From positions 1 through 64,000 of the forward strand of contig NZ_JAJUWT010000010.1 in the NCBI RefSeq assembly GCF_021390395.1: a stretch of 64,000 nucleotides of DNA, read 5' to 3'. Positions 25,248 through 32,957 of the stretch are shown here, piece by piece. The notes beneath the pieces were generated by a model that was not told the origin of the DNA, ran no database searches, and saw only the letters and a list, made by a program, of their open reading frames with translations. Position 1 is the stretch's first letter; each line of letters begins with the position of its first letter. The position numbers and the translations under genes are program-made. Source of the stretch: Saccharothrix sp. S26. GTDB taxonomy: Bacteria; Actinomycetota; Actinomycetes; Mycobacteriales; Pseudonocardiaceae.

Positions 25248-26302
25248 GCGGGCACCCCCACGGCCTTGGGCGCGTAAACGGTCCGGCACCGGGCCCAGCT
25301 GGTGACCTCGACCTCCGCGGTGTCGGCGATCTCCACCGGCCGGTCCTCCGGCGTGCCCAGCAAGCCGCGCGACCGGCAGAAGTCGTCGTCGAAGATGGTG
25401 CCCAGGTAGCGGTGCGGGCCGTCCGGGAAGATCGTCACGACGGTCGCGCCCGGCTCGACGCGCGCCACCCATGCCGACACCAGGGCGACCGCGCCGGTGC
25501 TCCAGCCGCCGGTGACGAAGCAGTCCCGGGCGAGCCTGCGGCACGCGTCGACCACCTCCACCGGACCGAGCCAGTGCACCTCGTCGAACTCCTCGTAGGC
25601 GACGTTGCGCGGGTGGATGCTGCTGCCCAGGCCGCGCATCACCCGTGGTCGGGCGGGTTGGCCGAAGATGGTCGAGCCGACCGTGTCCACGCCGACCAGC
25701 CGCACGTCCGGCCAGTGCCGGCGCAGGGCCGCGACGACGCCGGCGCTGTGCCCGCCGGTGCCCACGCTGCACACCAGCACGTCGGCGTGGTCGAGCTGCG
25801 CCGCCAGCTCGCGGGCCAGCCCCGCGTACCCGGCGGGGTTGTCGGGGTTGTTGTACTGGTCGGGCCAGTACGCGCCGGGCAGCCCCCGCAGCACGGCGTG
25901 CAGCCGGTCCAGCCGGGCCTGCTGCCAGCCGCCGGTCGGGTGCGGCCGGTCCACGATCTCCAGCCGCGCGCCGTGGGCCCGCAGCAACGCGCGCATCGAC
26001 GGTTCCAGCTCGTGGTCCACCACCAGCACCACCGGGTGCCCCAACGCCTGGCCGGCGAACGCCAGGCCGAGGCCGAGCGTGCCGCTGGTGGACTCCACGA
26101 CGACCGCGCCGGGGCGCAGCTCGCCGCGCTCCCGTGCGGCTAACAGCATCGCGACCGCCGAACGGGCCTTCATGCCGCCCGCGCTCAGGCACTCCAGCTT
26201 CGCCCAGAACCCGCCGTGCCGGTGCGGCAGGGGCGTGTCGATGCGGGCCACCGGGGTGTTGCCGAGCAGGTCGAACAGGTGGGGGTTGCGCCGCACGGTC
26301 AC
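25244..26302 (-). CDS. PLP-dependent enzyme of the cysteine synthase/SbnA type
   Basis: A 352-residue fold-type II PLP enzyme. It has NTPVARI, the Schiff-base Lys45 in SAGGMKARSA, the carboxylate loop VESTSGTLG (STSGT instead of the common TSGNT) and the phosphate loop CSVGTGGHSAG. The C-terminal extension contains IFPDGPHRYLGTIFDD. Relatives make cysteine, 2,3-diaminopropionate or N-(2-amino-2-carboxyethyl)-amino acids from activated serine. I infer a beta-replacement step that builds an amine-linked carboxylate chelator. GTG 26302 overlaps the DUF364-type gene by GTGA, and the end overlaps the epimerase by ATGA. Confidence 0.88.
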   Translation of the reverse strand: MTVRRNPHLFDLLGNTPVARIDTPLPHRHGGFWAKLECLSAGGMKARSAVAMLLAARERGELRPGAVVVESTSGTLGLGLAFAGQALGHPVVLVVDHELEPSMRALLRAHGARLEIVDRPHPTGGWQQARLDRLHAVLRGLPGAYWPDQYNNPDNPAGYAGLARELAAQLDHADVLVCSVGTGGHSAGVVAALRRHWPDVRLVGVDTVGSTIFGQPARPRVMRGLGSSIHPRNVAYEEFDEVHWLGPVEVVDACRRLARDCFVTGGWSTGAVALVSAWVARVEPGATVVTIFPDGPHRYLGTIFDDDFCRSRGLLGTPEDRPVEIADTAEVEVTSWARCRTVYAPKAVGVPA

Positions 26303-27138
26303 CGTGGCCGTCCCGGGGTGGCGCGGTAGTGGTGCAGCGTGGTCGGGCCGCCGTGCAGCCAGAAGAACGGGTACGGCTCCGCCGACACCGCCGTGACGCC
26401 CGAGCCGAGGAACCACGGCACGATCGCGCTCGCGGTCTGGGCGAACACCACCAGCGGCCGGTCGGCGGCCCGGGCCGCACGTCGCAGCGGTTCGAAGCTG
26501 CCGTTGCCGACGGTCATGCCGGAGGCCAGCACCAGGTCGCAGTCGTCGAGCGCGGGGAGCGCGTCGGTCACGATCGGCTCGCCCCACTCGGTGCGACCGC
26601 CCTTGAGGTCGCACGGCACGTACCGCAGGCCGCGTTCGCGCAGGTGGTGCAGCAGCGAGTTGACCACGCCGACGACCAGCACCCGCTGCCCCGGCACGGC
26701 GTCCAGCAGGTCGACCACGGCGCGGGCGCGGGCCATCGACTTGGCCAGCGAGTCGCCGCCGCCGATCACGACGTGGTGGGCGGCGGAGAGGTGGTGCGGG
26801 TGCGCGTGCATGAGGTAGGCGTCCAGCACGGCGGTGCGGATCGCGAGGTCGGGGTGGGCGAGCAGGTCGGCGACGTGCTCGCCGACGCAGTCCGTGACGG
26901 CCGCGTCGTCCACGGCGTCGGGCTCCACCGCGCACGAGCCGACCGCGTCACCGACCCGGACGCTGATCACGGTGTTGCGGTACGCCTGTTCGCGTGACGC
27001 GTGCCGTGCGCCCTGACGGGTGGTGAACGCGACGCTGACGGCGCACTGCGCCGGGTCGGGCCCCACCGCGCCGGCCCGGGCCAGCGCGACGAGCTCCGTG
27101 ACGTCGGACAGCGGCCGCTGCCCGGCCTGCGCGGTCAC
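26299..27138 (-). CDS. DUF4213/DUF364 putative heavy-metal-chelation protein (Rossmann-like)
   Basis: A 279-residue protein. The N-terminal half (about 20-120) resembles the enolase-N-like DUF4213 domain. The C-terminal half (about 130-275) is Rossmann-like DUF364, with GQRVLVVGVVNSLLHHLRERG, then CDLVLASGMTVGNGSFEPLL-like and PLVVFAQTASAIVPWF segments. Pfam describes this pair as putative heavy-metal chelation. Its biochemical role is not established; here it may bind metal or act as a dehydrogenase-like partner of the PLP enzyme. GTG 27138 is preceded by a strong AGGAGG at 27145-27150. It lies 43 nt after the ATP-grasp gene. Confidence 0.8.
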   Translation of the reverse strand: MTAQAGQRPLSDVTELVALARAGAVGPDPAQCAVSVAFTTRQGARHASREQAYRNTVISVRVGDAVGSCAVEPDAVDDAAVTDCVGEHVADLLAHPDLAIRTAVLDAYLMHAHPHHLSAAHHVVIGGGDSLAKSMARARAVVDLLDAVPGQRVLVVGVVNSLLHHLRERGLRYVPCDLKGGRTEWGEPIVTDALPALDDCDLVLASGMTVGNGSFEPLRRAARAADRPLVVFAQTASAIVPWFLGSGVTAVSAEPYPFFWLHGGPTTLHHYRATPGRPR

Positions 27139-27181
27139 GCGGCACCTCCTGCGGGCCGCGGGTTCGGGTCTGCCACCGCGA

Positions 27182-28438
27182 TCACGCGACGGCCTCCGCG
27201 TAACGCACGTCCAGCGACTTCACGACGCGCTCGGCCCGGCTGCGGGCATCGGTGTCCGGCGACGTCACCATCACGTGCCCGAGGTAGCTGTTGTTGCTGG
27301 TCGGTTCGCCGGCGCGGTGCCCGGCGGGCTTCACCGCCCAGTCCACCACCTCCGGGTTCGCGGGCAGGGCGTCCACGCCGTCGATCCCGGCCACCACCCC
27401 GGCGCGCGGCGGCAGGAGGAACGAGATGGCGGCGCTGCGCACACCGGTCTCCCGCGACCGCAGGTCGGGCTGACGACCGGCGGCGAGGTCGGCGAACACC
27501 GAGGGCAGGTCGACGCCGGTGACGCGGCGGACCAGCTCGGTGATCTGGTTGCCCGCCGGGCGCGGGTTGACCTCGATCAGGCGCGGCCCGTCGGCGGTCA
27601 GCTTGACCTCGGTGTGCGCGACGGCGCGGTCCAGGCCCAGCGCGTCGATCGCGCTGACGGCGGTGTCCACGACCGCGTCCCGGTCCGCGTCGCTCAACGC
27701 GGCGGGGAACATGTGGCCGCTCTCCACGAACCACGGCCGCCCGGCCAGGCTCTTGTCGGTCACCCCGACCACGTAGGTGGTGCCGGCCGCGGTCACGGTC
27801 TCGACGCTCACCTCGGGTCCGACGAGCAGCTCCTCCAGCAGCACGGTCGGCACCCGCTCCTGGCCGCGGGCGTTGACCGGGAACGCCTCCAGCGCCAGGT
27901 ACGCCTCGCGCAACGCGGCTTCGTCGCGCACCTCCCGCACGTGCATCCCGGCGCACAGGTCGACCGGCTTGACCACCAGCGGGTAGCCCAGCCCGGACGC
28001 GGCCTTCGCGGTCGCGGGCCAGTCCTCGGCCAGCGCGAACCGCGGGCCGGGCACGCCGGCGGCCGAGGTCGTCGTGCGGGTGAGGTCCTTGCGGCAGGTG
28101 CGTTCGACGGCTCGCGGGTCCGGCCCGGGCAGGCCCAGGTGGGCGGCGACGGTGGCGACGGTGGCCAGGTAGTAGTCGCAGGAGGAGATCACGCCGTCGA
28201 ACTCCAGCACGCCGTGCAGGCGCTCCACATAGGACAGCAGCGCGGGCACGTCGTTGGTCTCGGCGGTGAGCACGTTGTCCGCCGCCAGCAACGGGTGCGG
28301 GTGCGCGGGCGCGGCGCGCAGGTAGTGCCTGAGGTCCCGGGTGAGGAACGTGAAGCGGTGGCCGGCCTCGTGGATCGCCCGTGGCAGCAACGAGCTCATC
28401 GCGCCGACCCAGCTCTCGATCATCAACAAGTGCGCCAC
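27182..28438 (-). CDS. ATP-grasp ligase, first gene of the metallophore-type operon
   Basis: A 418-residue carboxylate-amine ligase of the L-amino-acid ligase/carnosine-synthase-like group. It has a preATP domain (about 1-105), the ATP-binding lysine strand PLVVKPVDLCAGMHV, the hinge VLLEELLVGPEVSVET, and the metal/phosphate site EVKLTADGPRLIEVNPRPAGNQ. Such enzymes join an acyl phosphate to an amine, commonly making dipeptides. GTG 28438 has a GGAGGA ribosome binding site, and a Fur/Zur-like box lies 43-57 nt upstream. It probably makes the amide bond of the operon's product. Confidence 0.9.
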   Translation of the reverse strand: MAHLLMIESWVGAMSSLLPRAIHEAGHRFTFLTRDLRHYLRAAPAHPHPLLAADNVLTAETNDVPALLSYVERLHGVLEFDGVISSCDYYLATVATVAAHLGLPGPDPRAVERTCRKDLTRTTTSAAGVPGPRFALAEDWPATAKAASGLGYPLVVKPVDLCAGMHVREVRDEAALREAYLALEAFPVNARGQERVPTVLLEELLVGPEVSVETVTAAGTTYVVGVTDKSLAGRPWFVESGHMFPAALSDADRDAVVDTAVSAIDALGLDRAVAHTEVKLTADGPRLIEVNPRPAGNQITELVRRVTGVDLPSVFADLAAGRQPDLRSRETGVRSAAISFLLPPRAGVVAGIDGVDALPANPEVVDWAVKPAGHRAGEPTSNNSYLGHVMVTSPDTDARSRAERVVKSLDVRYAEAVA

Positions 28439-28480
28439 GCGTGCTCCTCCGAAGGGGCGTCGGACCGGGGACGGGGAGAA

Positions 28481-28495
28481 TGGTAATCATTATCA
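28481..28495 (-). promoter_or_regulatory. Fur/Zur-like operator of the metallophore-type operon
   Basis: TGGTAATCATTATCA is a 7-1-7 inverted repeat with one mismatch to the symmetric sequence TGATAATNATTATCA. It is an isolated AT-rich 15-mer in very GC-rich DNA, 43 nt before the ATP-grasp start. It matches the classic Fur-family box and the actinomycete Zur type much better than the IdeR/DmdR type (TTAGGTTAGGCT). A -10-like GATAAT lies inside it on the minus strand, so binding would block transcription. Whether zinc or another metal is sensed is inferred. Confidence 0.78.
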
Positions 28496-28580
28496 GTCCG
28501 GTGCCGAGGCCGCCATTGGAGTGATGTGGGTCACCGAACTCGAACGGCTCTCCCTTCGCGGTCGGGGCGCTGCGGTGGCG

Positions 28581-29111
28581 TCAGCCCCTGCGGGCGCGGT
28601 AGTTCGCCACGGCGATCCGGTTGCCGCACGCGGTGCTGCAGTAGCGGCGGGAGCGGTTGCGGGACAGGTCGAGCACCAGCCCGTCGCACGTGTCGTCCGC
28701 GCACACCGACAGGCGGCTCAGCTCGTCGGCGCGGATCACGTCGACCATCGCCATGGCCGTCTCCACCTCGATCCGGTCGGCCAGCGGCGTCGCGGGGTCG
28801 GTGGCGTGCAGGTGGTAGTCGAAACCGTCGTGCCGCACGAGCCGCGGCACGGCCCGGTGCCTGGCCAGGATGTCGTTGACGATCTCGACCGCGGTGTCGC
28901 GGTCGCTGGTCAGCAGTCGGCGCAGGGGCGCGCGCAGCGCTCGGACCGCGGACAGTTCGGCCTGGTCGTGGGTGCGCGAGCCGGTGTACCCGTGCTCGGC
29001 GAAGAACGCGTCGAGCTGCGCCCGGTCGGTCATCGTGTCCGGCTCGACGGCCGAGTTCACCAAGGCGACCGCGGCGACCAGCGACGCCGTCGTGTCATGG
29101 GTGAAAAGCAT
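28581..29111 (-). CDS. CGNR zinc-finger (ABATE domain) regulator-like protein
   Basis: A 176-residue protein with an N-terminal ABATE domain (about 1-125) and a C-terminal CGNR zinc finger. The zinc ligands are CADDTC and YCSTACGNR, and the motif that names the family is intact. These are thought to be stress-linked transcription regulators. It is divergent from the EamA transporter with only 39 nt between, so it may control that gene. It stops 86 nt upstream of the Fur/Zur box and is not part of that operon. Confidence 0.9.
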   Translation of the reverse strand: MLFTHDTTASLVAAVALVNSAVEPDTMTDRAQLDAFFAEHGYTGSRTHDQAELSAVRALRAPLRRLLTSDRDTAVEIVNDILARHRAVPRLVRHDGFDYHLHATDPATPLADRIEVETAMAMVDVIRADELSRLSVCADDTCDGLVLDLSRNRSRRYCSTACGNRIAVANYRARRG

Positions 29112-29112
29112 G

Positions 29113-29142
29113 TTGACAGATTACCGGCCCGGTCCATAGCGT
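29113..29142 (+). promoter_or_regulatory. Consensus promoter of the EamA gene
   Basis: A perfect -35 TTGACA (29113-29118), an 18-nt spacer and -10 TAGCGT (29137-29142), with ATG 29151 only 8 nt later, predict a leaderless or nearly leaderless transcript. The -35 abuts the divergent CGNR start codon, so the CGNR protein could compete for it. Confidence 0.7.
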
Positions 29143-29150
29143 CATGGGTC

Positions 29151-30083
29151 ATGGCAACGATGACGCATGACACGCACGTGGGCGGGCGGCTGCGGGCCGG
29201 GTTGGGCTTCGCGCTGCTGTCGGCGTCGTCCTTCGGGTTGTCCGGGCCGCTCGCGCGCGGCCTGATGGACGCGGGCTGGTCGTCGGCGGCCGCGGTGGCG
29301 GTGCGGGTGCTGCTCGCCGCGGTGGTGCTGGCCCCGGTGGCGGTGGTCCAGCTGCGCGGCCGGTGGGGCCTCCTGCGCCGGGCCGCACCGCTGATCACGG
29401 CGTACGGGCTGGTCGCGGTCGCGGGCTGCCAACTGGCGTTCTTCAACGCCGTGGCGCACATGGAGGTCGGGGTCGCGCTGCTGGTCGAGTACACCGCGCC
29501 GGTGGCCGTGGTCGGCTGGCTGTGGCTGCGGCACGGCCAGCGGCCCACCCGGCTGACCGTGCTCGGCGGCGTGCTCGGCCTGGTCGGGCTGCTGCTGGTG
29601 CTCGACGTCGGGTCCGGCGCGCGGGCCAGCGCGGTCGGCGTGCTCTGGGCGTTGGCCGCGATGGTGGGAGCCGCCGTGTACTTCGTGCTCAACGCGCGGG
29701 ACGCGGACGGGCTGCCGGGCACCGTGCTGGCCGCCGGCGGGCTGCTGGTCGGCGGTGTCGTGCTGCTGCTCGCGGGCGCGGTCGGGATCGTCGGGTTCAC
29801 GGTGTCGGCGCGGCCGGTCGCGTTCGACGGGTTCACCGTCGCCTGGTGGCCGCCGCTGCTCGCGCTGGGCGTGGTGACCGCGGCCCTGGCCTACGTCGCC
29901 GGCATCGCCGCGACCAGGAGGCTCGGCTCGCGGCTGGCGTCGTTCGTGGCGTTGACCGAGGTGGTGATGGCGCTGGTGTTCGCGTGGCTGCTGCTGGGCG
30001 AGGCACCGGGCGCGGTCCAGTTGGCCGGCGGCGCGTTGATCCTCGGCGGCGTGGTGGCCGTGAAGCTGGGCGAGCCGCGCTAG
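29151..30083 (+). CDS. EamA-family (DMT) transporter
   Basis: A 310-residue protein with ten predicted helices in two EamA repeats (about 18-145 and 160-305). The repeat ends are recognisable as VEYTAPVAVVGWLWLRHGQRP and LTEVVMALVFAWLLLGEAP. Such proteins usually export amino acids or metabolites. An ATG also exists at 29160; 29151 fits the promoter spacing. It is divergent from the CGNR gene. The substrate is unknown. Confidence 0.9.
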   Translation: MATMTHDTHVGGRLRAGLGFALLSASSFGLSGPLARGLMDAGWSSAAAVAVRVLLAAVVLAPVAVVQLRGRWGLLRRAAPLITAYGLVAVAGCQLAFFNAVAHMEVGVALLVEYTAPVAVVGWLWLRHGQRPTRLTVLGGVLGLVGLLLVLDVGSGARASAVGVLWALAAMVGAAVYFVLNARDADGLPGTVLAAGGLLVGGVVLLLAGAVGIVGFTVSARPVAFDGFTVAWWPPLLALGVVTAALAYVAGIAATRRLGSRLASFVALTEVVMALVFAWLLLGEAPGAVQLAGGALILGGVVAVKLGEPR

Positions 30084-30209
30084 CGCCGGGCCCCTCCGGG
30101 ATCGGAAGGACCCGGCGGCGCAGCACTGGTGGGAAGCGGCGACGGCGGGCAGGCCCGCCGGTTCGCCCGCCACGAGCGTGACGCGGTCCAGCGCCGTGCT
30201 GCTCGCCCG

Positions 30210-31300
30210 CAGCTTGTCGGACAGCCGCGCCGACCACTGGTCCCGGTAGGTGCCCAACGCCACCTCGGCCGGCCGCGGCCGCTGGATGTCCGAGGTGCCG
30301 GCGGGGGAGTAGATGTGATTGGCGTCGCGCAGCAGGCGCTCGACCGCGCGGTCCGGGTCCAGCCCGTACGCCGCGTGCACCTCCATCGCGGTGCGCGCGG
30401 AGTCCAAAGAGGACTGCACGTTGAGCGGCTTGGCGCTGATCGGCTCCGCGTCGCAGGGGATGCCCTGGTCGAGCAGGTGCGCGGCGAAGCAGGCGGCCAG
30501 CCGCGCGGTCATCAGCTGGGACAGCAGCTGCCCCAGCTTCTGCTTCACCGCGGGCAGCTCGGCCAACGGCCTGCCGTACCGGCGGTGCGTGCTCGCGAAC
30601 TCGACGGTCCGCTCCACGATCGCGCGGTGGACGCCCAGCGACACCGCGGTCAGGTTGGGCCGCCCGTACAGGACGCTGGACGAGTACGCGACGGCCAGGC
30701 CGTCGCCCTCCGCGCCCAGCAGGTTGGCCGCCGGGACGCGGCAGTCCTCGAAGACCGGCTCGCCGAAGCTGAAGCCGTGCAGGCCCATGGCGGGCCGGTG
30801 CGGCGCTAGGGAGAAGCCCGGCGCGGTCGCCTCGACCAGGAACGCCGACAGGCCGCGCGACCCCGGTCCGGTGCGGACCACCACGCCGTGCAGGTCGCCG
30901 ACGTGCTGTTGCCGACGAACACCTTGCGCCCGTTGAGGACGTACTCGTCGCCCACCCGCTCGGCGGTGCTCGCCATGCCGAGCAGGTGCCCGCCCGCGTC
31001 CGGCTCGGTGACCGCGATCGTCGGCAAGCACCGGCCGTCGCTGACCCGCGGCGGCAAGTGCCGCTTCTGCTCCTCGTCGCCGAAGTGCACGATCTTCGCG
31101 ACGCCGAGCTGGGACGCCTGCACCATGGCCCCCATCGCGCCGCTGACGCGGGACAGCTCCTCGATGATGATGGTCTTGGCCAGGTGGCCCAACCCCATCC
31201 CGCCGTACGCCGGGTCCGCGGTGACGCCGAGCCACCCCTGCCGCGCGATCAGCCGGGACAACTCGGCTGCGCGACCAATGTCGGGTGAAGGTGTTGCAAC
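30210..31300 (-). pseudogene. Acyl-CoA dehydrogenase pseudogene
   Basis: The N-terminal part reads GWLGVTADPAYGGMGLGHLAK through VTEPDAGGHLLGM to NGRKVFVGNS in one frame. The rest (HVGDLHGVVVRTGPGSRGL, FASTHRRYGRPLAELPAVKQ, IYSPAGTSDIQRPR) continues in another. One base is missing near 30905 (-1 frameshift). The first 30-40 residues with a start codon are absent, and the frame runs past the normal end near GTYRDQW without its stop. Residues needed for flavin and substrate binding are still recognisable, so inactivation looks recent. The 126 nt between it and the EamA gene hold nothing recognisable. Confidence 0.8.
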
Positions 31301-31325
31301 ATTCGGCGGCAGGTGCGAGGAGGGC

Positions 31326-32381
31326 TCACGTCGGCGGTGGGCCGGTGTGGCGGGGGATGTGATCGGGAGTATCGGCGGGGTGGAATTGTTCGAGGTCCGC
31401 CGCCGGGCCGCGGTGCCGGGCCAGCAGCTCGGCGCGTTCGGCCTGGGCCCGGGCCACCCGCCTCGCCTGGTCGGGCCGGCCGGCCAGCACCCGTTCCGCG
31501 CCCACGAACTCGCGCCACGCCTCCGCGTCCGCTTCGTCGGACCCGAGCGAGGCCAACCCGATCCCGCGCCACAACCGCAGCACGCCCACCACCGGCGTGT
31601 CCGGCGCCCGGGCCTCGATCACGGCCAGGTGCCGGTCCAGGCACGGCAGCGCGTCGGTCGCCCCTTCGCGCGCCAGCGCCACCTCGCACCACCGGTCGAC
31701 GGCGTCGGCGGTCACGGGTGCGTCGGGTGCGTGCCGCAGCAGGAGGTCGATGCCGCGCACGAGGTGCGGCCACGCCTCGTCGGCCCGGCCGAGGTCGTCC
31801 AACGCCTCCCGCAGGGTGTGGTGGCCGACCGCGGCGGCCAGGCTGCCCGGCGCGATGCGCTCGGCCAGCTCGACGGCCTCGCGGGCGGCCCGTTCGGCGG
31901 CGCACGGCTCGCCGCGCGACCGGAGCGTGCGGGACAGCTCGGTGAGCGTGCCGACCACCGCCTCGCCGTCGCGGTCGACGGCCCGCTGGAGCGCCAACGC
32001 CTCGGTGAACGCCGTGAGCGCGTCGTCCAGCGCTCCCGTCTCGCGCAACGCGCACGCCCGGCAGCACAGGATCCGGGCGTGCAGCGCACCGCCCGGCTCG
32101 GCCCGCTCGACCAGCTCCAGCGCGGTCGTCACCGTCTCCAGGGCGCGGTGCGGGTGGCCGAGCTCCAGGTCCACCCGGGCGTGACCCGCCAGCGCGTGCG
32201 CGAGCAGCGTGGCCACCTCGCGGTCGCCGGTGTCGAGCCCGTCCAGCTCGTAGGCGGCCACGGCGTACAGGTCGGCGGCCTCCGGCAACCGCCCGGCGAG
32301 CACCGCCGAGTCGCCCTCGCGCAGCCGCCAGCGGGCCAGGCCGACCCGCCCGTTGCGCTCGTCCCGCCGCTTGTGGACCAC
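31326..32381 (-). CDS. TPR-repeat protein
   Basis: A 351-residue, almost entirely helical protein with tandem tetratricopeptide-like pairs from about residue 25 to 320 (ARVDLELGHPHRALETVTTA, ETGALDDALTAFTEALALQR, AAREAVELAERIAPGSLAAA). No enzyme or DNA-binding domain is visible. Such proteins act as scaffolds or as partners of regulators. The GTG start at 32381 is uncertain. It lies just upstream of the acyl-CoA dehydrogenase pseudogene and does not obviously share its function. Confidence 0.75.
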   Translation of the reverse strand: MVHKRRDERNGRVGLARWRLREGDSAVLAGRLPEAADLYAVAAYELDGLDTGDREVATLLAHALAGHARVDLELGHPHRALETVTTALELVERAEPGGALHARILCCRACALRETGALDDALTAFTEALALQRAVDRDGEAVVGTLTELSRTLRSRGEPCAAERAAREAVELAERIAPGSLAAAVGHHTLREALDDLGRADEAWPHLVRGIDLLLRHAPDAPVTADAVDRWCEVALAREGATDALPCLDRHLAVIEARAPDTPVVGVLRLWRGIGLASLGSDEADAEAWREFVGAERVLAGRPDQARRVARAQAERAELLARHRGPAADLEQFHPADTPDHIPRHTGPPPT

Positions 32382-32518
32382 CGCGCCTCCCGACCGGCGG
32401 CGGTGCGGGCCGCCCCGCGGGAGAACGCCGTCCTTTCCTTGATCGGGACGAATCGATCGCCCGTTAGGGGGAGATCGCGCGGTTCACCCGAACGGTCCAG
32501 GCGGGCCGGTCGGGTGCG

Positions 32519-32549
32519 CACGGGTCCGCCGGCCGGTCGCGGACCCGTG
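32519..32549 (-). terminator. Terminator-like hairpin after the S4 gene
   Basis: A perfect 11-bp stem (CACGGGTCCGC at 32519-32529 with 32539-32549) and a 9-nt loop lie directly 3' of the S4-domain gene on the minus strand. Confidence 0.8.
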
Positions 32550-32551
32550 GC

Positions 32552-32923
32552 TCACAGTTGGCCGCTGCGGAACCTGTCCAGCACCCGCCGTTCCCGCTTG
32601 GTGGGCCGGCCGGCGCCGCGTTCCCGGCGGGCGACGGGCGCGGGCGCCTCGGTCGGCGGTGGCGGCGGCGGGGTCCGGTCGATGAAGCAGCCGACCGCGT
32701 CGGCCGCGCCAACCCGCTTCTGGATCACCCGGACGACCTCCACGATCCGGGTCGTGTCACCCACTCGTGCACGCACCTCGTCACCGGGTGACACGGAGGT
32801 GGCGGGCTTGGCCGGCTTGTCGTTGACGCGCACGTGCCCGCCCCGGCACGCCGCCGCGGCGTCGGATCGGGTCTTGGTCAACCGGACCGCCCACAGCCAG
32901 CGGTCCACACGGGTGGACTCCAC
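32552..32923 (-). CDS. S4-domain RNA-binding protein (Hsp15-like)
   Basis: A 123-residue protein. The S4 domain covers residues 4-65 (RVDRWLWAVRLTKTRSDAAA, GHVRVNDKPAKPATSVSPGD), followed by a basic Pro-rich tail ending GRPTKRERRVLDRFRSGQL. This is the HslR/Hsp15 layout; Hsp15 rescues stalled 50S subunits carrying nascent chains in E. coli. GTG 32923 is preceded by CATGAT at a 7-nt spacing, so the mRNA may be leaderless. Confidence 0.9.
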   Translation of the reverse strand: MESTRVDRWLWAVRLTKTRSDAAAACRGGHVRVNDKPAKPATSVSPGDEVRARVGDTTRIVEVVRVIQKRVGAADAVGCFIDRTPPPPPPTEAPAPVARRERGAGRPTKRERRVLDRFRSGQL

Positions 32924-32957
32924 GCCTTACATCATGACCTGTGCGCGGCCGGCGCGG

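Noticed and set aside
16893..28438. Plain peptide-uptake operon of the Opp type
   Set aside because: The ligase, PLP enzyme, epimerase, DUF364-type protein and exporter share the transcript with the importer behind a Fur-family box, which a simple nutrient importer would not need.
28481..28495. IdeR/DmdR iron box
   Set aside because: The sequence lacks the TTAGGTTAGGCT pattern and instead matches the Fur/Zur 7-1-7 form.
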